Part shown: one piece after another, positions 12,601 to 25,533 of the stretch
Layout: each line of letters begins with the position of its first letter
Numbering within the stretch: the stretch's first letter is position 1
Origin: Monomorium pharaonis
Taxonomy: Eukaryota; Arthropoda; Insecta; Hymenoptera; Formicidae
Length of the DNA: 64,000 nucleotides
Reading direction: 5' to 3'
Assembly: GCF_013373865.1 (NCBI RefSeq)
Contig: NC_050477.1
Coordinates: 3,990,869-4,054,868 of the forward strand
The notes under the pieces: model-generated
The model's database searches: none
The model's input: the letters and a program-made list of their open reading frames with translations, nothing else
Told to the model about the DNA's origin: nothing
Position numbers and translations under genes: made by a program

Positions 12601-13080
12601 AATTAATCGCGAGAAATTCTTTCGAAGAAAACGCGCGTTTCGGGTCCCGTTCAAGGCAACCCGCGCAGATCTGCGACTTTTCCCTTAGCGATGCACCCCG
12701 CGAAAGTCGCGGAGACCGACCGAAGGAACATCGTCCGAGTATCGTTCAGGGAGATCAGCCGAAACGAAAAAGAGGAGAAAGCGGGTACATCCCCCCACTT
12801 GCTCTCTCGCTCGCGCGCGCGCGTTTATTCGTCGTTCCGCGAGGGGTTGCGATTGCGCGTGCGTTACTTTATCATGGTTACCGACCATGCGAACTCCTCC
12901 CCGTACACCTCGTCAACCCCCGTAGCACACGTGCATCGGTCGAAGCCCGCCCGGCGTACATCCCCGACGAGATCGCGCCATCCCCCTCCACCCCTCCTCG
13001 TACTCTCTCACTCTCTATATGTACATATTCTATCTTCCTTTATTTTCTCTTTCCCTTCTCCCTTTCCCCCTTGCTCTGGT

Positions 13081-13103
13081 CCTGAGGCCTGAGGCCTGAG
13101 GCC
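13081..13103. repeat. Three tandem CCTGAGG units
   Basis: A perfect 7-bp unit repeated three times, ending in CC. Too short for a functional statement. Confidence 0.8.
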
Positions 13104-13480
13104 AATCCTGGTTTCACGAATGGGATGACAGCCGACAAGTGCCGAGCGCGGCCGAAACGCGCGCCGACGAAAACGAGCGGGCAGCTGTGAACGGGCGTGC
13201 GAGCGAGCGAGGCGAGCGAGCTTAGCGAGCGACAAAGACTTACTACTATACTACTAATACTACTACTATTATTACCACCATCACCATCAGGGGGCGGGGA
13301 TACCCAGTATGGGATAGTCCAAACTGTACCCGCCAAACCAAAGGTACAGTTTCTCTCATTCCGCGGACGAACGAAGCTGAGTGAACGCGGCTAGCCGGTA
13401 CGTCATATTCTATCTTGTCCAACGCGCGACGCCCAGCGTACACGGTATGAGGGAGGTGTGCGTCTTTGCATGAGTGTATA

Positions 13481-13542
13481 TTGTGTGTGTGTGTGTGTGT
13501 ATGTGTGTGCCTGCGTGAGAAGGAGAGAGAGAGAGAGAGAGA
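13481..13542. repeat. (TG)n followed by (GA)n microsatellites
   Basis: About 29 bp of TG repeat at 13481-13509, then (GA)n at about 13520-13542. Likely length-polymorphic. Open frames of Thr/His type on the opposite strand arise from it. Confidence 0.9.
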
Positions 13543-14457
13543 ACGCAAGAGGGTGAGCAGGGAGAGAGGGGAGAGAATCGCCCGTATAGAATTAGGAAGT
13601 AAGGCGGCCGGAATGGTGGTGTGTGGAATACGGTAGTTTCACGATATCCCGCGAAGGACAAAGGAAATATAACGTTCAACAAGGGATTCCCGGGAGATCG
13701 CGGAAAACGCGAACCTCCCTTCGCGTTTACAAGTGTCGGTTCAGTTTTGAAATTGAAAGATAAAAGCGTGGACTCGCGAGGAGAGAGGTTGATAACGCGG
13801 AGGAACCCCTCGGTGTGTCCGCCGCAGTTGATGGAACGCATTCACAAATAGTGCGTGAAATGTAGTCCTACATCGAACAGCGCGTCGGAAAATATAATGA
13901 GAGGGCACGCGGGTCGCTCTTTTCTTTTTTTTTTTCGTCAACTAATTTTGACGTTACACGCCAGCTGTGAAGGGAAGAGGGAAGGCAACCGGTGGTGGTG
14001 CGAAGAGTAGAGAGAAAGAATACAGTGAGTGTGCGCGACAACACGGTTCCTCGGAAGTGCTAGAGGTGTGGCGATCAGACACCGAATTTTCGACAGTTAC
14101 GAGTAGTCGTAGCCTGGTGCGGGGTGTCACGGGCGGTTAAATAAAATTTTTCCTCGAGAAGGGAAAGCAAAGTGCGACCGTAAGATGAATTGGAAACCAT
14201 TTTGGACCAGGAAGTATCACAACTTCCGCCGATTTCCGGGTATTCGGTTTGTCATCTTTCGGAGAGAGGTCAGCAAATTGTTCCGTGGGTCACATTAAAG
14301 TAAAGCTCGAAGAGAAAGTGCCCTTTTGCTCTGAGGGATCATCATCAAGAAACCCCGAGGGCATCGGGGATCACGCGGAAGTCGAAGCTCGTGGTTGGAC
14401 CCAGCCGATGCGTTTTTTTCTGGTTTGGAAACCACCAGTTCTTTCGCGTGGACCGCC

Positions 14458-14600
14458 ATCGCCACGGCAAACCATCCACCACTACCGCGCCGCTACCACC
14501 AGGCATCGCCAGTGGCATCGTAGCAACCACCACCATCGCTACCACCACCACCTCCACCACCACTCACTGCCGCCGCCGCCGCCGCCGCCGCCGCCTTGCC
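14458..14600. repeat. CCA/CCG trinucleotide-rich tract
   Basis: A cryptic (CCA)n tract passing into about nine perfect GCC units at about 14570-14596. It gives His/Thr/Pro/Arg-rich frames in every phase. The equal openness of all frames argues against a coding exon. Confidence 0.75.
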
Positions 14601-17300
14601 GTCAACGCCTCTGGTTTCCCGGCGGCGGTTTACGGCAGTATCTCGAACAGGGCATGCACGTATCGTGCTGCGAAAGTTTTACGAGTCTCGCGGTGCGCCA
14701 AACGAGGAACGTGTTCGTGTGCCGCCGACGTCGGCGTCGGCGTCGCCGTCGGGACGTGTGAGAAACGGGACAACGGCAACCGGCGCGTTTTACTCCCCGA
14801 CAGAGAGAGAGAGAGAGAGAAAAAGAAGAGAGAGATAATCCGCTCCCTCCTAGGCTCGACGACTTACGCACCGCAGCGTGTTGTGTGTGTGTGTGTGGGA
14901 AACAGGTTCTTAGCGCGAGCATTTTTTCGTTTTTGTTCAGCGGGATTTTACCGCGCAAACGGACCCCTGGCTCCCCGCGACTATCACGACCGTAATGTCG
15001 TTTTTGTACAAATCCTCTCCCGTAATAAATCCCCGCATGCAGTCCTCTGCGTTCGAATCGCTCGCGTTGGATGTGTCACTCCGTTGCGTCGTGTATGAAA
15101 TGGTAAAGTTTCCGAATCGATATGTTTACGTTTACCGGAAAGAGTATGCGCGCTGCGACTTCCGTGTGCTGTTCTGACGGGACATCGAAATCATCTCTCA
15201 AGTGGAGCATTACGATCGTGGATAAATGGCAGCGAAACAGAGAGTTTTTCATTTGTCACAACTGTCAACAGCGAAAGGCGAGAATAGAAAATTTGTCATT
15301 GTCAACGGTAACGGTATCTGTGAACCGGTGTGATGTTATCAGTTTTTTAAATTAAAGATCATCTGTGCGGATGAACGGCTACGGTTCGTAGACACACACC
15401 GCCGAAAAAAAAAAAAATTTTGGTGACGATAACTGAGCTTTGATAAAATAATTCAATTGAATGTTCGATTACGTTAATTAATTGAAATTTTCACCAAGGC
15501 TCAATAACTATTAGGCTAGGATTATTATTACCAAACTTTTTTTTTTCGGTGAAGAGAGTTGCAACATCGAGTTACAACAAATTTGCTCTCAAGTACCGAG
15601 GGAAAAAGTATCGGGGAAAGCTTCGTTCGAAAAGTGTTTCGGAAGCGCGGGACGTCCGTCGAATCGTTCGAAAACTTTGAAACCCCCGCGCCGCTTCCAC
15701 GAGTCAACCTTCTATGATGGTTCTTTTTCGTGACTCGAGCGCACGGATTGAAAGAAAGGATCATTCGTTCCTCCTCCCGGTGCAGAACTAATCGGAGAAA
15801 CGAGCGAGCGAGAAGTAGATCGAAAGTCGAAGGTTTCATGGATAAATCTTTTCCGTTATGCAATTTACGTATTCTAATCCATCCCCGTACGTTTCGATAG
15901 ATTTACATTTTTTCTATTAAACATGTACATACTAGAGTATTCTGGTTTTGAAACAACATATCAAGGCTAACGTATTTTAATTCTTGAAGGCCTAGTGAAC
16001 ATAATTGTGTATATTTATATTGAGCTCTTCTTCTAAAATGTTATATACTGATTAATAATATTTGTATATATCGGTATAATATTGATTTCATTCAATATAA
16101 AACATTAATCTAGGAATTCTTGATAAATAACTAAAAAGTGGAGAACGGATAAATAAGAGTCAAATGCAGTTTTCGGTGTGGAACAAAATTAAATCTATTC
16201 AAAGTTCAGTTTTCATAATTCATATACATTTAGGAACCATTCTTTTTTATCAATCATTTTCGAACCATTCTTCAGTGTGTAGTATTCATCATATAGTGAT
16301 TTTCGCATTTTAGAGATTTTCAAGTAACAGATCCAAATAGAATGGACGTGCCTCACGTTAATTGCCAAAACTAAGTAATATATTCAAGTAGTATTTTCGA
16401 TTCAATTATCCACTAGGAAACGAAGATTACATTAAAAGAGTGCACGATTGTGTTTGTCGGTCAAAAGCCGATAATAATTAATATATATCGAATAAATACA
16501 CGATAAAAATTCGAAATCAAAAGACAGTCAATCATCGTTAAAACGGATAAAATTAGTAATAGACATATGACAGCTCTGGGTCACAGCCATTATAGATCTA
16601 GATTCTCCAATCTGCTAATTTGAAAAACAATGTTTTCATTATACAAGCCACTATGTGACCGTTTGTAAAGCAATTTCACTGACGTTTGATTTCGCAATTT
16701 TCATAAAACTTTACAAAAAGCACTTAGCAAATAATTGATAATTTATCATTTTCTTATCTGTGCCATCTTAAAGATTAACTTTTCATAATCATTATCACGA
16801 CTTAATTCTGTAGCTGTGGCATACATATAAACATGAGTATACATAATTATTGTACATTTAAAAAAATCATATTTTTTACAATTAATTTTATTCGACTTGT
16901 GAAATTCTTGATATTGTAAAAAAATATTTTATTCAAACAAAATCAATACCTGGGCATTAAAAGATTAATAAGACACGAAATATTTATCGATATCAATACC
17001 AGCAGATTTGTTGATTCAACTTCTAGTAAATAAAATTCTAAGTAATTAAATCATATCTCGGAACAATATTTTCAATCTTTCGAAACATCTTTTACAATTC
17101 TTAAACGGTTTAATCGCAGAGATTCGCGTATTGTGTCATACATTTTATTCGTAATTATCGCTAGAAAAGATATGAATTTTTCATTAAAAAAAAAAGGAAG
17201 GATGAAGTCTCACAGGGCTTGTGGATCGTCTGTTGTTGTAACCGTGTAATATTTTTTTTACGCAGCACTCTTTTTCCGAAGCCTGTGCGTGGGCTCGGAC
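14601..17300. other. Non-coding stretch, GC-rich then AT-rich
   Basis: Includes (AG)n near 14801-14821 and (GT)n near 14880-14897. From about 15,850 to 17,200 it is AT-rich without open frames of note. I see no gene, RNA gene or clear element ends. Confidence 0.5.
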
Positions 17301-19440
17301 GTCGTTGCGCGCATTAATCCGTGGTTTAGCGAACCAATTTAAATATCAGCGTCGCGCTCGACGCAATTTTATATCATTTCCGATATCGCGCGCCTGTGTG
17401 GGTGGGTTTAACGCTGCGAAAGCCCTCCTGCCGCCCTCCCTGCGCCCGTCCCCCGCCCCGCGTAGCCCCCGCGCGGAACCTTCGTTTGTCCCCCTACCCT
17501 TATAACACGAACCGTTACGCATCCAAACCAGATATGCGTGTTTTACGATGCGTGTCGTACGCTGTCGTCTTCTTCAACCACGTCGTCGTTCTCGTCCTCG
17601 TCGTCGTCCTCACCGTCGTCATCCTCGTCGTCGTCGCCGCCGCCGTCGTCGTCGCCGTCGCCGTCGCCGTCGTCGTAGTACTTCTCCTCACCGCCGTTTG
17701 TAAACGAGCGTGTGACCGGCTCTCGTACGCGATGCTCGTAACGTCGTCACGACGTACTTTGCGGTATCTTGCGCGAGAAAGAACGAGAAAGAGAGAGAGA
17801 GAGAGAGGGAGAGAGAACACGCACGTATGCGCATGTGCACCACGCAATCCACAGGGTGGCGCGTCCTCGTTTTTGAACACGCTCAATCTGCGCCGACGTC
17901 GCCGCAATATCGGACGTCTTTTGTTTTCTGGCGCACCACCCGAACCCTAATCGGGTTCGAATTTCATCGAAATGTCTCTCTCGTTCGAGACTCTCGGGAG
18001 GGCTACCGTCCGAGTCGCCCCCCCCGGCGTTTCTCTCCCCCCTTCTCCCCGCTAATCGCGGAGAGAGACGCGGGCCGGAGGCGAACGCCCGGGACACCCG
18101 TTATATCGTGCACACATACGAGGAGCGCGCGTAGCCGGCCGGCCGGCCGGCGAGCGAGCGTGCGTGCGCTGGCGCGCGCGAATCAGTGCGCGGCCGAATG
18201 CGTCGCGTATGCGTGCGCGCCCGCCGTCAAACGCACAACGCGCATTTTCACCGCGACCGATTTCCCTCCGCGTGCGTCTCTTTTTCGCGTGCGTGCGTGC
18301 GTGCGCGCGCGCGCCCGCGCGTGTCGCGGAAAGGGCGAGATCGCGGGGACGACGCGAGTTTGACCACGGGGTACCGTAACGCCGGAACCGTACAGCAACA
18401 AGTGACCTCGACGTGACGACAACGGTTGGCAACCAAGTGGACGGCGGCGATTCCGAGTGCCGGGTTGAATCCTCCACCCCCTCCTCCCTTCGGAGGGTTC
18501 GCCGCCGCCTCCGCGCCCTGCGTGGTCGGTTCCTCGATGTTCGAAGCGCGGTCCCTTTGTTTTCGCGATCGGACGTGATCCCGCACGCGGTCGTGACAAC
18601 GGCCCTGAGGGTGGCGGGAGGAAGCAAAGAAAGAACGAAATCTGTGTTCGGCCAGGAACCGTCGCGAGGGACTCTCGAGTCTGGTAAAAGTAATTTACGC
18701 GGAAGGCGTATCCCTTCCGTCTCTGTTCCTTCCCCCCCGCTCTCCCCCACTGACCGCGATTACTACTCGATTCGTATGGTAAGCTGAGACCATGCGACTG
18801 CATCGTGACCGGTAGGATCCTTCCGACAGACGGAGGCCGCGTTAGCTTCTGTCTCGGCGGCGGACTGAGAGTCATTGAAGCGCGAGGCACGACAGAAGAG
18901 GCGATAGAAGGAGGGCAAGACGAGAGGACCGGAGCGCGTGCTGCGACGAGCGATTCCCGTTTCTCCGCGTCGTCGCTGTCAACGGCGTCCCACCCATTGT
19001 CACCTTCCCGCGTTGCCCGCGTGTCGTCATTAGCCGTCCGCGGGCTCCAAGGGAATCGGACGACTCGAAATCTAATAATAAACGCATCTCCTTCGCGTTC
19101 GTTTCCGTCGCTCCAGGGAGTTCCGGAGCGGCTTGAAGGCTCCGGCGAGAAGGAAGAGGGCAAAAATGAGCGTCGCGCGCGCGCGCGCGCGCGTTCGGCG
19201 ACCGCGAGCAAAAAAATTAAGGGAGGGGGAGGCGGGGATGCGGAGCCTCGGGTACACTTTCGCCGACCTCGCGCGCGAGCCGGCCCGAGCTCTTCGGCTC
19301 TCTCGCGACAAAGGCCGCTTGATTCAAGGTCCCACGGATGTGCACGCGCACACGCACTCCGGGCTCTCTTCGTGTACGCGCGCGGCTCGCACGTCCGCGC
19401 TGCACCGAGAATCGTCGGGATGAGGTTTCCTCCGCTACAC
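17301..19440. other. Strongly CpG-rich domain, possible promoter/first-exon region
   Basis: The most CpG-dense part of the window, with GCGC runs, CCGG repeats at about 18137-18152 and many TCG triplets. Long frames are open on both strands here (up to 342 codons on minus), but they overlap one another and are Arg/Ala/Ser-rich, as expected from stop-poor CpG DNA. A consensus donor ATG|GTAAGC at about 18778 and a weaker CTG|GTAAAAG near 18683 could end a 5' exon that splices to the acceptor at 24,135. This is inference only. Confidence 0.35.
17578..17690. repeat. (GTC/GCC)n trinucleotide tract
   Basis: Interrupted CGT and CGC triplets. Depending on frame this reads as Val, Ser or Arg runs on one strand and Thr/Asp runs on the other. 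No frame is favoured. Confidence 0.8.
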
Positions 19441-19560
19441 CTCTTCTTTTTTTCTTTTTTTTTTATATTAATTATTATGTCTCAAACGCGTTGAATCGCG
19501 CTGATAAAATCGTTCGACGATACCTTCGAACAGCCTGCCCAAGTTTTGAAGAACTAAAGG

Positions 19561-19623
19561 CAAGAACCAATCATATTACAATTCAGCGAGCGCGCTCAGT
19601 TTCTCTAACATGATTGGTTCTTG
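19561..19623. repeat. Perfect 14-bp inverted repeat with 35-nt spacer
   Basis: CAAGAACCAATCAT at 19561-19574 is the exact reverse complement of ATGATTGGTTCTTG at 19610-19623. It may be a tiny fold-back element or a hairpin. The spacer contains GCGAGCGCGCTC, itself nearly palindromic. Confidence 0.8.
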
Positions 19624-21197
19624 TCTATGTCATTTTTTTCTTCCCCTCCACAGTCGAGGCTCAATGGCTGATCTTCAAATTTGGCGGCGCTGCTTTCGAA
19701 CGAAAAACCAAAAGTTTGCAGATTCTTCAAGATTCTCGCAATTTATTCGTTCCCGTTTTTTCCCTCGAGATCGATTAGTTGGTTCATTGAAGAGCACCAC
19801 TTTTCCGAGTAACAGCGATTTTCCTCGACTCGACCTTTCGCAGCGGAGATAAAGAAGCGATTGCTTCCGAATGCCCCGAGAAATTCAAATCAAAGTTTTT
19901 AGTAGGGTACGTCTTTTCTTTCCCCGTGCTTGCGTTAATCCGTTTTCTCGCGATGTTCATCGCGCTAATTTCGGCATTACGCCCCGGCAAAAATGGCGCG
20001 CAGTTTGTTTTACTTCCCTTTTTCTTCTCGATGCGCAACGAAACAGCACGATATGCGCTTGTGTTCTCATAAACTAGCTCGAAGTTAGCAACTAAAGTAT
20101 CATGCGACCCAACTTTTGCAAACAGTCGCGGTATCTTTAATTTGATACGTTTCTTTGTCTTGTATTTTTTGTATGTACATATGAATTTTATTATGCGTTT
20201 TATAGTCTAAAGCGTAAAGAGAGAGAGAGAGAGAGAGAGAATTAAAAAATGTGCAGGTTAAAAAGTTACTCAACGCAATTTGGAATCGGTTCTTTCAGGG
20301 GCGCGTCAGAATCAATTCCTTCCGTCGATTCGCATGGAATGTTATCGCAAATTATTGCAAAATCGAGGTGCGAATGCGATTTTTCCCGGCAACGTTTGCG
20401 TTAGCGACGCACGGCTAATATTAATTCCAAGCGTGTGGAATCTCCGGGTCTCCTATGGCAGCTGGTTTATATGCGCTTCTCGGAACTTGCGTTCGTCCTG
20501 CGCTTCGCCGCGAACGAAAGAATCCGCAAACGACTCGGTTCTCTAACCCGACTGTACGGAGTCCCAAAAAAGGTGTCCCTCAATGCCTACATTCTATGCA
20601 GCGAAGGAATTTTATTTGCTTTGTTAAAAGTCTCACCCAAAACGCTCGATATAATCCCGAATTTAAAATCGTTAAAATTGAAATCCTTTCTTCCTCGAAA
20701 CAAAATTTGAAAGAAATTACGCAACTTAAATTTATGAAAAAGAGAACCTTTCTTTATCGCAGTAGGTGCCGTTTATTTTAGAGCATGAATCGACAAATCA
20801 TAATTATTCACTTAAATAATTAATTAATCTTGAGTCTTGAATCAATGTTCATTATAAGGAAACAAAGGAATCACGATAAAAATCCAACGATTGATGTGCA
20901 TTCTTTTAAATCACCCTGTAGTGGGCAACGGTGAGATTGAATTTTTGTCGGTCTGCACCGACTACACTCGATTCGACGAAAGTGCCGGACATAGTCGCTA
21001 ACGGGTGTCAAATTATTTCTACGCGTAAAATAAGAAACCTTTTCGCTCTTATCATTCCGGTTAATCACAAATTTAACCTTTTTTCTAGTTTCCAAATAAA
21101 TTAAATATTGATGATTCATTTGAAATGTTAAACATATAAAAAATGATTGGATTTTTAAACGTCGATAAAAAGTCAAGACATTTTTACCTTACAAAAC
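19624..21197. other. Non-coding stretch
   Basis: An (AG)n microsatellite lies at about 20219-20240. Several short frames on the plus strand around 20,280-20,780 overlap in different phases and show no domain. Nothing else can be named. Confidence 0.45.
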
Positions 21198-22102
21198 AAA
21201 AAATATACTACATTATTGGAGCTGTAAGACTACAATGCGGTAATTGATGCGTAATTTGTGTATAATTATTTGTTCTTATTAATTAATGTTTAATACATGT
21301 AAAAATTGTAAAACAATTTAAAAATCCGGACGCGTTTCGAGTACAGTTGAAAGAAACCTTTATAAAAGATTAACATCCAAAATGCTACGCGTAATAATAC
21401 GCAAAAATACATTATAAACTTGCAAACAGATACTGAGTTTCTCGACCATACCTATACATCAATAATAAGCGATATATAATATCTGTACATATTCTTACAC
21501 ACATGCATATACAAATATTCACTCTCTGTTATTTATCCCATCCGTATGTACTTGCGGCGACACAACGTTCATTTGTGTTTGGATTTTCAAACGACTGACA
21601 TCGCAATATTATAACGTCGGTTCATATTCTAATAAACCAATTGATTGCAAACTCTTTCGAACATGTTTTACAATCACATTAATTTATTACTCTGTGACGA
21701 GGCAAATTGTAAGAACGTGTTGAATTTGTAAGCACCCAGTAAGTCTAATTAATTTTTTCTCGCTCTCTGAGCATTTAATTATAATTCTCACAACTAAATT
21801 TATAGTTTGATCCATTCGATGGATCAACTGAGATGAAATCAGAAACTTTAAAGGGAATCACCAATTTCGATCGCTCGGCTTATAAATACATCATATATTT
21901 TAATTCCGTCAACTCTTTTGTTATGTTTCTATATTTATGATTTTTTCCATTGATAATGACTTAAAATGCAGATTTTTTAATTGTATTAGAATTTTTACAT
22001 GTATTAAACATTAATTAATAAGAACAAATAATTATTACGCACCAATTACCGCGTTGTATTCTTACAGCCCCAATACTATATTTAATAATAGTATATTTTT
22101 CT
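21198..22102. mobile_element. Fold-back element of about 905 bp with arms near 130 bp
   Basis: The segment from about 21198 to 21325 is repeated in reverse complement at about 21970-22102. The word TTATTAATTAATGTTTAATA at 21277 has its complement near 22000, and GCTGTAAGA (left) matches TCTTACAGC (right) as the arms run outward. The arms are about 90 percent alike, with a few small indels near the outer ends. The roughly 640-bp interior has no open frame, so this is a non-autonomous fold-back type element or the internally deleted remains of a DNA transposon. Outer ends are approximate and no target-site duplication was established. Confidence 0.8.
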
Positions 22103-22705
22103 TTATTTTTTTAATTGTAAATAGTCCTTTAACTTTAATAAGCGTTACTTTATATTTATTATTGTATTGTTTATCTTACAATTTTTTTGGTAACTGCGAA
22201 GGTTTACGGAAAAGGCGAATGTCTTAAGTTTATCTTTATCTCGTAACTCAACTTGTATAAAGCTGTTAGTTTGAACAAAGAATAACACGCTGCTATCCAG
22301 AATTTATGCGCGCACTATCGGCACGTCGAGATTCGCGACCTTTAAAGACTAAAGTTCGCGATATTCAATGTAGACCAAGATTTATGGACATTAGGAAAGT
22401 TCATTTGTTGAGACGAGAGACCCTCTGAAGGGTCTTCCTACAAAATACATCCATTCAGTTCAATCATCGGGATCTGGATAAACAGCATGCCTCATTAATC
22501 ACGAATTCATAATTAAGTTGCGTAAAATATAATTTACGTTTGCGCGAGCGTGTATATCGATCACGGGAACGAATGCTTAAGTAAAGCTGAACAAGCTTTA
22601 CAAGATTGCAAAGTAAAACGTTGAAAAAAAATAGACATTCAAGCGTAACAATTAACACTGAATTCGAAATAAAGTTTCAAATCTGCGTGTTAACAAACAT
22701 GCGTG

Positions 22706-22727
22706 TGCGCGCGCGCGCGCGCGCGCG
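22706..22727. repeat. (GC)n dinucleotide run
   Basis: Eleven or so alternating GC units within a GTGTGCGC context, a Z-DNA-prone tract. Confidence 0.9.
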
Positions 22728-23286
22728 TGCAAAGTAAACGGTATCACTCGCGTGCAGCGCGCGAAGTACATAGCGGTGGCATCTCCGGCAAGGTCGGGCC
22801 GCGAGCGAAAGTGGCTGGCCAAACGACAGTGCAAGTTTCCTGCGATAGCGAAAGCATCGGGCGGTCACAGCTGTAAAGCTATTAGAGTTTGAGGGCGGAA
22901 AACGGGACGGCGCGGGGATGGAGGATGGAAAAGCGACCGCTACATAGCGGGAGCTATCGCCGCCTATGTATCTGCGTGCTTCGCGAAAGCCAGCCGCTTA
23001 CACAGCCGCACGCGCATGTTACCTGGGCTACATATAGGGTAGCGAAACGGGGACGCGAATCTACTTTCGACAAATCTCCGCCCCGCCTGTAGCGTCGAAC
23101 GGACTAATCGTGATATGTAATGATTTCGTAATTTTGCCTTGGTCTCTCATTTTTTTTGTTTATGCAAAAAATTATTTATCCGAGATAAAATTTCACGTGA
23201 GTGAATGTGAGTCCGTGCCGTTTTCGCCACCCTGTGGCAGAGTTTGAGCCGTACGCGTGTGCGTGTATGTGTATGTATGAGAGAAT

Positions 23287-23318
23287 GAGTAAGTGAGTGA
23301 GTGAGTGAGTGAGTGAGA
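23287..23318. repeat. (GTGA)n tetranucleotide repeat
   Basis: About seven tandem GTGA units followed by GA-rich sequence. Likely a polymorphic microsatellite. Confidence 0.85.
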
Positions 23319-24135
23319 GGAAGAGAGAAGAGCGCGGGAGAGAGGAGACGGATAGAAGAAAGAGAAGCAGCGAGAGAACGAGAGAATAAACATCGATCGA
23401 TATTTCGCGAAGGGCTAGCAGCCCGATTTTAACGACGGCGACGAAACTCTCGCGACTGCGAACAAGTATTTAGACTTTAACGGCAAAGTCTGCATCGATT
23501 TCAACGGTCTAAACATTTGTCTTTGACAAATTTATCACGCCAGTCAAAAGTCCTTTTTCGTTCTTGTAAACTTTTTCAAAAATTTTTTTCAACTATCAAT
23601 TTTTTTTTATATCGAAAAGTCTTTGCCAAGAGCGACACGTTTCGTCTCTTCTTCCGTCTTCGATCGAGTTGCTCCACTCGGGAAAGGCGACGCGACGAGT
23701 TCAAAGCCGTCGGACCTCTAAGCAACGGTGAATGAAACGGCTAGGCGACAACGTACGCGAGTATCAAAGCGAGCGTACGAGTCGGTGTGCGAATACCAAC
23801 GCCGAACGTAATAGTAGCCTTGGCTTAGCGATGGTCACGTTATAAGCAACGTCTGTGACACATTCTCGCATAGTCCCGCGTCACGTGCGCGCGCTCCCGC
23901 TCACGTGATGTATAACGTATTCGCTGATCCGCGCTTGCCGCTCTATTTTTTGTTCATTTTTTTTTCCACCCTCGATATAACGTACAGTATAAGTCGCGCT
24001 TTGTGAATCAATTGGAGCTCGGTCACCGATCGAGCAATCGTTTTATCGTACCGGGGAAATTATTCACCCTCCCGCTATACCCAGAAGAAACAGCACTAAT
24101 ATCTGACAGACAAATCCCTCTGTTTCCTGTTTCAG

Positions 24136-25030
24136 ATCGTACAAATCAACCGCCTTCTAACAAGCCACATTAACCTCAAGTGATTTCTATTTTCTTACGA
24201 AACGCGAAAGAAATATGTAATTAGTATGTTTATATCGATTTAAAGAAGGAACACACAAAAAAGGAAGATATTCCAAGAGCTTAGGTTCAGAAGAAGACAA
24301 AAAGATAGAGCTATATTAGCTTATAAGTGTACAAAATATATCTAACTAAAGGAGGAAGACAAGAAACAGATTAAAAAAACAAACAAATAAATAAACAAGT
24401 CCGCCAGTGCCAAATTGAGAAAGAAAGCAAAGTGAAAGTGATTGTTGTAACAGAGAGAGAGAGAAAGAGCGAGAGAGGATAGAGTACAATAGAGTAAGAT
24501 TTATTTTATCTTGGAGTATAAAAGAAATAATCTTTTAGGCACATGCAGTGTTAAATTTCATAAGAATAAACGCGATCAAGTGCAAACGTACAACATTTAA
24601 ATTAAAAAGGGAAGGAACGAAGAAGGAGAGAACGACCGAGTAACACAGTGCGAGAACAGGAGACCGTAAACCAAAGAATCTACCATTTTTTTTCTACTAA
24701 TCATTCATCGAATATTGATAATCTCTCGTCAAGTGAAATAATAGTGAGACACGCACCGTTTCCTTCGTCAGAGCCAGATTAATTAAGCGAGCCGGCATAC
24801 AATTTTGTAGAGGTTTATAGAAATAGCCATAAAATATAAGTGCATTTTTGTAAACTGGACGCGTCACGTGACAGATTTTCGCCAAGCGAAAGGAAGAAGA
24901 AGCAGACAAAGGGAGAAATCAATCGGATTCGCTTGAACACTCCCAGAGCAACCGATCTACTTCAGTTCGTAGCCTAAACCTGTTGAGTACAAAACGACAC
25001 AGAGTTAAAGATATAGATAGACAGAAGCGA

Positions 25031-25063
<33 letters not shown>

Positions 25064-25529
25064 ACGAAAGGTGAGAGAAAGAACGAGAAACCGAAACGAA
25101 CGTAAATCGAGAAATAGACAATTTCCCGGAAGATTACGTGCGACCGAAAGGTACGGGTCATTTCCAGACAAGTGCAACTGGAATATATTCCGAGATAAGG
25201 ATATTTGCGCGTGGATACCAATTCACAGTCACCGAACCTTTAAGATCTGACTCGACAAATTATCTCGCACTCGAGAATCAGAGTGCGATCAGAGCCGATC
25301 GAGAAAGACGCCAATGTCACGTACAAGAATTTCGTTGATTATCCGCTCGAAGAAGACCAGATAATCTCAAGCTCTTTTGGATTCAAAAGAGTCAACGAGC
25401 ATCGAGGAGGACCGCTAGCGCGATCCTCGCGAGGTTGCAGGAACAGAACCGCCGTACCAAGTGGAGACGCGAAAGTCATAAACGAGAGAGGGGTGGCGGA
25501 GTTAAAGTCGCGATGACGTGGCGGGGAAG
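24136..25529 (+). other. Tet: 5' untranslated part of the Tet CXXC exon
   Basis: The exon is inferred to begin after the consensus acceptor at 24135. The next 1.39 kb is A-rich with GA repeats (about 24452-24472 and 25033-25062), contains several out-of-frame ATGs and stops, and runs without a good donor into the coding start. Alternatively, transcription could start inside this stretch. The acceptor is one of the best in the window, so I favour an upstream non-coding exon. Confidence 0.5.
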
Positions 25530-25533
25530 ATGA
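25513..25533 (+). promoter_or_regulatory. Six-codon upstream ORF overlapping the Tet start (ATGA)
   Basis: ATG at 25513 opens a frame of six codons that ends in TGA at 25531-25533. The stop overlaps the Tet ATG at 25530-25532 as ATGA. The uORF has G at -3; the main start has A at -3 (GAAG ATG A). This arrangement can lower translation or allow termination-reinitiation. The regulatory effect is inferred. Confidence 0.45.

Larger units (their letters stand above)
12601..14457. other. CpG-rich, microsatellite-rich domain
   Basis: Visibly CpG-rich with GCGC runs, (TAC)n near 13245-13275, and GT and GA repeats. Such patches often accompany promoters in hymenopteran genomes. A donor-like ACC|GTAAGA occurs near 14179, so an upstream non-coding exon is possible. 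Open frames here are frame-neutral products of low stop density and repeats. Confidence 0.35.
22103..24135. other. Non-coding stretch upstream of the Tet CXXC exon
   Basis: AT-rich to about 22,680, then CpG-rich with repeats. No coding frame with support. It ends in a strong 3' splice site, CTCTGTTTCCTGTTTCAG at 24118-24135, so this DNA would be intronic to an upstream non-coding exon not identified here. Confidence 0.5.

Noticed and set aside
14249..15098. Plus-strand frames of 170 and 235 codons
   Set aside because: Both run through (CCA)n, (GCC)n, (AG)n and (GT)n repeats and are open in overlapping phases; no conserved domain or splice support.
18183..19211. 342-codon minus-strand open frame
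   Set aside because: It lies in very CpG-rich DNA where stops are rare, overlaps other long frames on both strands, and shows only Arg/Ala/Ser-rich low complexity with no domain.
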